Positions 56,019 through 64,000 of a stretch of DNA of 64,000 nucleotides are shown piece by piece. Numbering within the stretch: position 1 is the first letter of the stretch; each line of letters starts with the position of its first letter. The DNA lies in contig MNCI01016414.1 of assembly GCA_015680685.1 (NCBI GenBank), positions 62,001 to 126,000 of the forward strand, given 5' to 3'. A program made the position numbers and the translations under genes. Source of the DNA: Gnetum montanum. Lineage: Eukaryota; Streptophyta; Gnetopsida; Gnetales; Gnetaceae. The notes under the pieces were generated by a model. That model did no database searches. It was not told the DNA's origin and was given only the letters and a program-made list of their open reading frames with translations.

Positions 56019-58753
56019 ATGACCCCAAAAAGAGGAGCACAGGGAGAACCTTCGCAGAGAGTGCCCAAATGCCTAAGCGGTGGTAGGGAACAATAAGGTG
56101 AGCTCGTAGAGCATGAAGAATAGGAAGCCCAATCTTTCAACATCCATCAAGAGACTCCTATTACTAGATAGTTGGTCCATGGAGAGGCTATAGAACCACT
56201 AGCTCCTATGCAGGAACAACATCTCACATTGCCCTTTGAATGCCTTATAGCCATCCAAGAAAAGTCCATGTTGACCATGGTCACTGTGGAGATGATCTTC
56301 GATCCATTCATGGCATTTTCCCTAGAAGCAATTCAAACAAAACTCTAGACATTACCATTGTAGCCTATTCTTTTAGATAATGGTGACTAGTACCTTGGCA
56401 AGACCCACCAATTCTAGCACAAAAAATATGAAGGCACCACTATCAACATTTGTGGAGTCAATGTCTCATTCTCAATCAATGCAATTGTAGCAACTCTTAA
56501 TTTGTCAAACAAGAGGGCCAAGGTAGTCCATCTATCCACCAAGTTTGACACCAACACCAAGAAGCTATGGTTGAAACAAGCATATGGCAAGGAGGAAAAA
56601 TTGTATAATGAAGTAACTTTGGAGGAAAGTACATACTTCAAGATCGACACATATCATCTCTTCTCAACTAAAGAACTTAATAGGATCTCAACATATGCGG
56701 TTATAGGAAGTGCTATCTTAATGGGAAAATACATGGCCAACCTTCCTTAATTTTATTTCACAAAAATTCAAAGGTGATTCAAGGAGAAAAAGGCAAGGAA
56801 GCCAACACTCCCATTCCCTTGCCTAATCAGAAAGCTATGCAAGCACACTGGAATCCTGGGGTACACAAATGATGTTCCTAGGAAGGCTCAGAATGCTTCA
56901 TTCACAAAGTTGCTTAATCTTGCAGCATCAAGAAAAGACCTTAGTGAAAAAATAGAACTAGAGAAGGAAGTAGAACTAGAAATAGAAGTAAAACATGAGC
57001 TCAAATAGTGCCCTAAAACAAAAGCTCCACCACCACCACCACTACAAGATTATAAACCCTCAATGAGCCATCTACAAAAAATTGCTAAAGCCATTACTTA
57101 GGGAAGCATATATGAGTCCAATCTTTTCAGAGTAATTAATGATGTCGTATAGCCCATCATTTCAACTAACCCAACAAGTGGACAACTTGAACTCTAATCA
57201 GGAGGAGAATCCTAGTGGTCTAGGAAAATCTCTAGAAACACTACATCCTTCCAAGTGATGCTTGAGATAGGAGAAGGTGCCACAATTATGGTAATGTAGC
57301 ATCAAGATGCATCAGGCGTAGTAGAAGTAATAATGGATCATATCAAGGAATCATTTAATGTGCCTATTGTACCCCCAATAGATCTGATAGGGACCAAAGA
57401 TGCATACATGCTTGTTGGGACTTCAATGACTTCTATGACGCATGAGGATGTCTTAGATCAATTTTTGTAGACAAGTCAAGAAATGACCACCTTGTTTGAC
57501 ATCCTTAGTCATGTCACTATAGCATAGTCAGACCTCATTACCACTAAAGGAAAATTGGTCATGGCCGAAGTCAAGGCAGAACTTGTGGAAGTAGAGGTGC
57601 AATGCTTGTAATAATAGTTATTTGCCCTGAGAGCCAAACGATGGGATCCTATCCAATTTATTTTGCCTAATCAAGTGGAGTAATTTAGAATAGAGTAGCT
57701 AGCTAAGATAATTGAGGAAAACAAAGCTATAGAGAAAGATAAGGAAAAGGCAATTTGGGATGCCTGTGTAGCCAGTGCACAGACCTACGCCCATAAAAAG
57801 GCATTGACTACCACATACGAAGAGAACAAGCAACTTACCACTGAAAATTCAAGGTTTACTACAATTGAAAAATAGAAGAATATTTTGGAGGAAAGTATCC
57901 AATAGTTGTGAGAACTAGTGAGGGTCAACCAAGACATCAATAAATTGACTAGAAAAAATAGAACCCTCTCCTTGAAGGAGGTCTACACCATTCGATAGAA
58001 GTCAATAATCGAAATCAACACATGGAAAAATGAGACCAAGAAACATGAAAAGCTAATGCAAAATTTTACAACCAAGTAGGCATGTATAAGTTAATAAATA
58101 AAAAGGAAATCTAAATGGCTAAAGCTAGTATTGGAGCCATGTCAATGCAAAATCTCGACTAGCAACCCATCTTCAATACCTATGCTCTAGTCCATCAGGC
58201 GAAAGTGAAAAATAAAGACTTGTAGATTAAGGATGTGAAAGGGTACATGACATTGGCTAACCTCAAATATTCCAACCTTGCTATGTTAATAGCAAGTAGG
58301 CTTAGAAGTGACTTGGAGAAGTAGGTAGCAACCACATATGCATTATATGAGAAAATGTTTACAGATAAAAAAGATGCTTTGCAAACACTCAATGTGGCAA
58401 ACTCAAAATTGAAGGTAGTTAAAGCTAGCTACCATGGATAAAAATATGTCACCTCAAACCTAGCTAGGAGATTAAAAAATTATCAAGAATTAAGAGAAAA
58501 AGTGAGGACCTTTGAGAAAGAACGATGGTAGTTTGCGGCTTGGTATGTGAAGGCCAACAGGATGTTCCCACAACTACCATGTCCTTGGAACATACTGACG
58601 CTGGCACACATTGGTTTAGCAACCTAGATGGTACATGATCCAAGGATGGAAGAGGAAAAATTACAAGCATTACTTGATCAATACAAATTTCACAAGCTTG
58701 GTGACAAAGGGAAGCATCCAATGGAAGAACCACTACCTCCGGGAACCACATGA
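56019..58753 (+). pseudogene. E4 3' ORF: globular region, coiled coil, conserved tail
   Basis: The fullest copy of the 3' ORF, about 910 codons. ATG 56019 (MTPKRGAQGEPS) is in frame with the open stretch 56502-56750 (LSNKRAKVVHLSTKFD, then LEESTYFKIDTYHLFS). 'FKEKKARKPTLPF..LIRKL' follows at about 56775-56830. A Glu/Lys-rich linker leads to a long coiled coil (about 57500-58520). The tail 'LAHIGLATXMVHDPRMEEE' (X = TAG; MVHDP at 58628-58642) matches E2 and E3. No signal peptide, membrane helix or catalytic motif is visible. The globular part recalls uncharacterised plant transposon proteins. Frequent TAG stops and at least one shift make it non-functional. Confidence 0.75.
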
Positions 58754-58866
58754 GCTTCCCTGAGTTATGTCTTATAATTTTGTGTCCCAATTTTTGTAAG
58801 CACCACTATGGAATGAATAAGTCAATTTTTTTATTTATGTAAGTCAGTTAATAATTTCATACCATT
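58754..58866 (+). other. E4 3' untranslated region, left of the solo LTR
   Basis: Noncoding; resumes at 59897-59976 beyond the solo LTR and ends with a weak purine tract, GTGTGGGTA, before the 3' LTR. The matching E2 stretch is 22896-23144. Confidence 0.65.
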
Positions 58867-59896
58867 TGATGAGTGGCGAGGTACCCCTACACTCAACCAT
58901 ACGAATACGAGCGTGTACGCACGATCCGGTCAAACTCCACAGACTAAATGCCTTAACGCCACAAGAAACACTTGGGGTTAATCGTTCGTTGTCTTCCCAG
59001 GCTTGCTTGTATATGTCACGGTGTATGGTTAAGCAAGTCTGAGGTATATGATTTTTTTGGTATTTTTCAGTTTATCTGCTAAGCTATGAGGGAAAGGGTT
59101 GAGAAACTAACTAACTCTAACTAATGTCCTAAGTCTAAATTAATTAGCGTCAGCATCTGTTGCCACTTACCGTACACACCCTGAACCATGCAACTGTGGC
59201 TACCAAACGCTAATCATTACTGGGATTACCACACGTAACGCATGTGCTTGAAGTGGTCGTATTGAGGCACCTATTTAGCTTAAGTGTGATAAGCAGCTGA
59301 TTCCTTGGCTAGCCGTACACACCCGTAAGTGCTCATAGCCAAGTTGTACTTATCACACGTTCTAGCCTAGCGATGAGTAGCCGATTCCTTAACTATCCGT
59401 ACACATTAGACTACCACTGGGATTACCAAGTGCAGATTTTGGAATACGCTACTGGGTTACCAAGCAGTCCAATGCTCGTAATCAAGTCATACTCACGTGT
59501 TGCGACGAGCAGCCGATTCCTTGATTAGCCGTACACATCCGTAGATGCTCGTAATCAACTAATACTCGTACCCACTAGGAAAGCAATAAATAACAATAAA
59601 GTAAAATCATGTACTGTAAGGTTTATCCAATCAAGTTTGTCTTTATTTCCGTACACAACTTGTGTTCAGGTTACAAAGTTGCTCGAATAAAGAGTCGTTC
59701 ACTCTAGGACTCCTACTGCGGGCACATGGGAAATTAATCTAACTCTGGAGTGTTCAAACTACCAGAGCTTTACTACTTCTAGCTAGGATTGGAAAATGAA
59801 GGGAGTGCCACCTCTTATTTATAGATATGGCAGTGGACCGCGATATCGCGTACGTGATATCGCCGGGGATGCGATATCGCATGTCGCGTCTCATCA
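58867..59896 (-). mobile_element. Solo LTR, inverted, with perfect 5-bp duplication
   Basis: 1030 bp, plus strand TGATGAGTGGCGAGG ... GCGTCTCATCA, flanked by identical CCATT copies at 58862-58866 and 59897-59901. On the minus strand it is a relative of the E2/E4/E5 LTRs, with GATATC at 59842, 59856 and 59873 and an inverted TATA box at 59811-59824. CpGs are well kept, unlike in the host element. Internal AGCCGATTCCTT..(C/T)(A/T)..CCGTACACA units recur near 59300, 59385 and 59510. No internal element sequence remains. Confidence 0.9.
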
Positions 59897-59976
59897 CCAT
59901 TCCACCAATCTTTGTAAAGAACTTGTTCCTCATTTTGTTTAACTCCAGAACAAGTTTTCATTCAATCGTGTGGGTA

Positions 59977-60852
59977 TGATGAGTCATCATTATGTTAGCC
60001 TTGATATCATATACCTGATATTGAGGCTTTGATATTGGATATGCAATATAAGATCCCAAGAAATAATGTCAGATATCCAATATTATCTCCCCCATGCTAG
60101 CCTCTAAATACAACACTTGGGTGCACAGTTGGGACATAGTTTTAGTTCTTAGTTTTTGATAGTCTTTCTTATATTTCTGAATTCAAGTTCTATTATTCCT
60201 AGTGCATGCTCATAATGTGATGTTTGTAATCATACAACACCTTTGTTCAAGTGTGATGTACATGGACACGTTACATGATTGGAAATAAAGATCGAGATTA
60301 CTTCCATCATTTTCGCATTCACTTAGATTTATTATTGCTTTAATTATTTAATTATTTACTATTTTCTTTAGTTAATGTTTTCATTTATTACTATTTTCCT
60401 ATCATTAAGCAGAATGAGTGCAACTTAATCACAAGCACTTAAGTGTAAGTACTTGGTAATCTAGCAGTGTATTGTTTGGCACACCCAATGACATACACTT
60501 GGCAATCCCAGTGGTAGTTATATGAAGTCCAAGGTGTGTACGAATGATTAGGGACAATTACTCATTACACATAGTCTAGTTTAGATCTTATTTTCCATTG
60601 TTCATTAGCTTAACTAATTTATCTCTTTATCATCATTAGGAGTAGCATAGGATTAGAAAACATCATATGCCTCACTTTGGACTAAACCATACGTGACAAA
60701 GTTACCACTAGACTAAGTGGGAAGATAGTGAATTGTGATCAAACCATAACAATTTAGATGTACAACTAGTTTCATTCATGGAATTTGACCGGATCATGCA
60801 TGAACACTTGTGATTCATATGGTTAGATGTAGGGGTATCTCACTGCTCATCA
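59977..60852 (+). repeat. E4 3' LTR
   Basis: 876 bp, TGATGAGTCATC ... GCTCATCA. It is collinear with the 5' LTR apart from the latter's ~450-bp gap. U3 GATATC motifs are partly decayed to GATATT, and the TATA box is altered (CTCTAAATAC). An AATAAAGAT poly(A)-type signal is near 60285. Confidence 0.9.
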
Positions 60853-60857
60853 ATCTT
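60853..60857 (+). repeat. E4 target site duplication, right copy (ATCTT)
   Basis: Partner of GTCTT at 51013-51017. Confidence 0.75.
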
Positions 60858-62670
60858 TCTTATTTCATTACAACTAAGATAAATAATTAGAAACTACATT
60901 CTTAATGTCTTTTTTATCTATCATTGTGATATCAAATTCATGTAAAATTACAAGGCATCGTATAACATAAGGACTAATTACTACTTTATACATTAGGAAC
61001 CTAATGGTACCATGGTCAATGTGGACATAGAAAGGATAGCTAAGTACATAATGTTTAAATGTTTTAAGTGTGTACACCACTACCATCAGTTCTTTCTCTA
61101 TACTAGTGTAGTTAAATTATGCTTCTATGATGCTTTTACTTGAAAAATGAATAATGATAAGAACATTTCTAATCACCAAGCTATGTAAGAAAAGCTCATA
61201 ATACATAGTTAGATGTATCTATCATCATGTGAAATGGCCATAACTAGTCTAGTGCTTAAAGGATGGGAGTTTCTACCAACTTTTTCTTAGAAGTTTAAAA
61301 TTCTTTTAACATTCTTCTATTAATAAAAATGACATATCTTTCTTTGTAAGCTCAACTAATGGTTTTGCAATCTTAGATAAATTTTTTAGAAACTTTTTGT
61401 AATAGTCAATATGACCAAGAAATCACCTAACATATTTGACTATTTGTGACCTCTAGGTGATGCCTTGTATGACCTTTATCTTGTCTTTACCACTTCAATT
61501 CTCTTTCTTAAAATTCTATGCCTAAGAACTATGCTTTGTTGGAACATTAAAGGAACCTTTTACTAATTAATCTTAAGATTAGTAATAACATATCATTTTA
61601 GCACATAATCAAGGTATTCCAAAGAATGTTCAAAGTTAGAACCATATGTAGAGAAGTCATCCATAAAGACCTCCATACCATTTCTAATTTTCTTTTGGAA
61701 GATGATACGTACAAGTTGTTGGAAGGTCACATGAGCATTACAAAGATCAAATGATATCTTTCTATATGTAAATGTTCCTAGGGATTCATGAAGGTGCTCT
61801 TTTCTTGGTCTTCTAAAGCTATTTTTGGTTCATTGTATCCACTGTATCCATCTAGAAAACTATAGTATTTATGTCTTTCTATAGTATCTACAACTTAATC
61901 TATAATGGCAAAGAAAAATAATTCCTAAATGTAGTAACATTTAATAGCTTAAAGTTTATACAAACCCTTAATTTGTTGTATTTATTTAGGACTATAAAAG
62001 GAAGATTACCTACTTACTATTTGCAATAGAGAAGATGAATTCTACCTTTGATAAGTTCTTAAGCTATTACTTGATATCTTATTTTAGTTTAAGATTCAAT
62101 ATCCATTATGCTTGATGACATGGTTACATTGATAGATCTATGTAAATATGATGTTGGCACATGTGTGGAGCAATTCTTGTAATTTTGTCATAAGACCATG
62201 CAAAGGTTGTAGGCCATTTGTCAATAACCTCAAGTAACTTCTTCTTTTGTTCACCTATTAGGTTGGCATTGACAATAACCAATTTATGTTTATTCACAAA
62301 TACATATTCACATGATTCTAATAATATCTTTAGTTCTATAGGCTCTCGTTCAATCTTATCAACAATCTCTAGCTTTTTCCAATCCATGTCTTCATCTTCT
62401 TAGTATCCTATCTCGAAAATTTTCCTTCTTACTCATTCCAATTCATCTATTTTGTTCATATAGACACTTAGGTTTTTTGGTAAATTTGATGCATATTTTA
62501 AACTTATATTTTTTTCATTAGTTTGTCACTAAATGCCTTATTATTTTGTGGTTGCTATGTATAGGCACCTCTATACACAAGTCTTTTGTATATACGCTAC
62601 ATCCTAGAATATTTCTCTATTTAAGCATCCAAACTTTTTGCACATAGTTACACCATGTATTGGTGTATGC
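60853..62670 (-). pseudogene. E6 reverse transcriptase and RNase H, inverted
   Basis: Reading the minus strand from 62670: linker like E2's, then open 62387-62124 with ELKILLESCEYVFV (family 'LPELK.LP..L.Y.FL'). RT pieces follow with VCINFKLLN (about 61960) and the intact catalytic FMDD at 61667-61656 in GMEVFMDDFSTYG. 'KIAKPLVELTKKDMSF' ends the connection. RNase H has an open piece 61086-60874 (FYVHIDHGTIRFLMYKVVIS; E2 has FVHMDHSAICFLMNKPKLS). The domain stops where E4 enters and integrase resumes at 51017. Many stops. Confidence 0.82.
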
Positions 62671-63530
62671 TAATGAATCATGATTCATTAGGCTATGATA
62701 TCAGACCCCCGATATCGGATCCATGATATCGGGTACACGATATCATAGCGCAAATAATGATATCAGATACACAATATCATAACTCTTGTGTGAACCTATA
62801 AATACATAGGTAGGCACATAAGAGGAGTCCGTTTGGAAATTGTTAGTTTTTTTTTAGTTAGTTTTAGAAGTTAGTTCATTTTTTAGTTCTTCTCAACCCT
62901 TTCTGCCAGTGTATGCCTACAGTGTGATGATTGTAATTGTACGGCATCCTTTATTTGAGTGTGACGTACTTGGACACACATGACTGCAAATAAAGATTGA
63001 GATTACTTCATCATTGCAGCATTCACTTAGTTTAATTACTTAATTATTATCATCATTAAATGTGAAATGAGTATGACTTAATCATGAGCATCTACGTGTG
63101 ACTACTTGGTATCCCAGTAGCGTACTCAGGCCATGCACTTGGTAATCCCAGTGGTAGTCATGCATGAGGCCTAAGATGTGTATGGATGATTAAGGAATGG
63201 ATGCTCATCACACTTAGGCTAGCTTAGATTCTCTCTCCCTATCTCCTCTTATTATAGCTCTCTCTCTCTTCCTTTTCCCTCCTAACTTAGCTAAGATTAT
63301 TTTCAATCACCTCCAAGAGTAGCATTAGTTTAGGAAAACATCATACACCTCACTCTGGACTAAATAATACGTGACAAAGCAAATACTAGTCCAGGTGGGA
63401 AGACAGCAAACTAGAATCAACAAGTAACTATCTAGATACCACAACTAGCCTATCTGTAGAGTTTGACTAGATCGTGCATGAAACGCTCATATTCATATGG
63501 TTGAGTGTAGGGGTACCTTGCCACTCATCA
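62671..63530 (+). repeat. E5 5' LTR
   Basis: 860 bp, starting TAATGAATCATG (family TGATGAGTCAT) and ending CCACTCATCA. U3 has five GATATC copies at 62697, 62711, 62725, 62739 and 62759 (14, 14, 14 and 20 bp apart), then a TATA box at 62797-62804 and an AATAAAGATTG signal near 62990. It is inserted into E6; the right-hand LTR is beyond the window. Confidence 0.87.
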
Positions 63531-63531
63531 T

Positions 63532-63549
63532 TGGCAACATTACTAGGGA
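63532..63549 (+). other. E5 primer binding site (Asp-tRNA type)
   Basis: TGGCAACATTACTAGGGA, one base after the LTR, in the same position as the E2 and E4 sites. Confidence 0.65.
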
Positions 63550-63624
63550 TGATGCTAGTTATTTAGATTAGTTACATCATACAATATCACTGTAACAAAG
63601 TATTAATGATATATCTTTCAGAAA

Positions 63625-63645
63625 AATAATAATAATAATAATAAT
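63625..63645 (+). repeat. (AAT)7 microsatellite in the E5 leader
   Basis: Seven uninterrupted AAT units between the primer site and gag; E4 lacks it. Confidence 0.9.
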
Positions 63646-63675
63646 TTCAATTAAATCACACATAAATTCATGACA

Positions 63676-64000
63676 ATGTCTCTCTTACAAGACTATGATA
63701 ATGCAACAACAAGTAAGGCAATTCATTGGAGAACCAATGAATTATATAATGATGAAGAAGAAGTTTGGAGTACTAAATCTGATGTAGGGGTTTCCTATGA
63801 ACATAAATGAAGACAACATCATTCCAAATCATGAATGCATAACATACCTAGTGATGATAAACCCCTACTGGGATCTACAAGCTTAACAGAAATACAAGAG
63901 GCTATTCGAATATCCCACAGGCATCGCAAGGAAAGTTGTCTACCCAGGCTTGACTTAAACAACTTTTCTAAATTTTCAAAAGGCTATGATTTAGATCTGC
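63676..64000 (+). pseudogene. E5 gag remnant, cut by the window end
   Basis: ATG 63676 (MSLLQDYDNATTS) aligns with the E4 gag start. The capsid lead CLPRLDLNNFSKFSKGYDLD ends at the window edge and matches E4's LPRLDMNNIPKFAGGYDSD. One TGA is at about 63808. The rest of E5 is not visible. Confidence 0.75.

Larger units (their letters stand above)
51018..60852 (+). mobile_element. E4, pol-less Athila-like element (gag and 3' ORF only)
   Basis: LTRs at 51018-51445 and 59977-60852, an Asp-tRNA-like primer site, gag to about 54000, spacer, then the 3' ORF 56019-58753. No RT, RNase H or integrase motif exists in any frame. The linker that precedes RT in E2 (AATTKQEGTQWL; here ATTTSQDTQWL) runs straight into the post-integrase spacer. 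E4 therefore depended on a relative for pol. It split the inverted element E6 and was later hit by a solo LTR at 58867-59896. Confidence 0.82.

Overview
The window looks like intergenic DNA from a plant with a large, repeat-rich genome. It is AT-rich and nearly all of it is Ty3/gypsy LTR retrotransposon in nested, decayed copies. Lineages recognised are Tekay/Del-type, Tat-type with a second RNase H, and Athila-like. No rRNA, tRNA, CRISPR array or bacterial-style operon was seen, and no intact host gene. A seed plant, perhaps a gymnosperm, is my guess; the sequence does not fix the species.

Left block (1 to about 27.5 kb). A plus-strand Tat-type element (E1; reverse transcriptase, RNase H, second RNase H, integrase, 3' LTR) was broken by two later insertions. 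A Tekay-like element (2286-12225, LTRs of about 2.7 kb) lies inside the second RNase H. An Athila-like element (E2, 12708-24083) lies inside the integrase zinc finger. Both have LTR pairs, tRNA primer sites and near-matching 5-bp target duplications. E2 carries an extra coiled-coil ORF between integrase and its 3' LTR.

Middle block (about 27.5 to 48.7 kb). After an AT-rich orphan stretch comes the 3' half of an inverted relative (E3: LTR, 3' ORF, internal promoter-like site, tandem array) with two copies of a tRNA-like SINE nearby. At 38933 the composition shifts to higher GC. This block (E8) holds an LTR with strong hairpins, a leader with tandem repeats and a plus-strand gag. Running against the gag is a decayed six-exon gene on the minus strand. 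Its introns keep phase, and it encodes a domain resembling plant NIF/FCP1-like phosphatases, followed by a transposon-protein-like region and a coiled coil.

Right block (48.7 to 64 kb). An inverted Athila-like element (E6) was split by E4 (51018-60852). E4 keeps gag and the 3' ORF but has no reverse transcriptase or integrase, and was itself hit by a solo LTR (58867-59896) with a perfect 5-bp duplication. A relative of E4 (E5) starts at 62671 and runs off the window.

Shared logic: E2, E3 and E4 form one superfamily with a long 3' ORF ending in a conserved 'MVHDP'-type tail. Their LTR U3 regions carry family-specific palindromes (AGGCCT, or GATATC at about 14-bp spacing). The same motifs reappear inside the elements, just upstream of the 3' ORF, together with a TATA box in E3 and E4. 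This suggests a second, U3-like promoter for that ORF.
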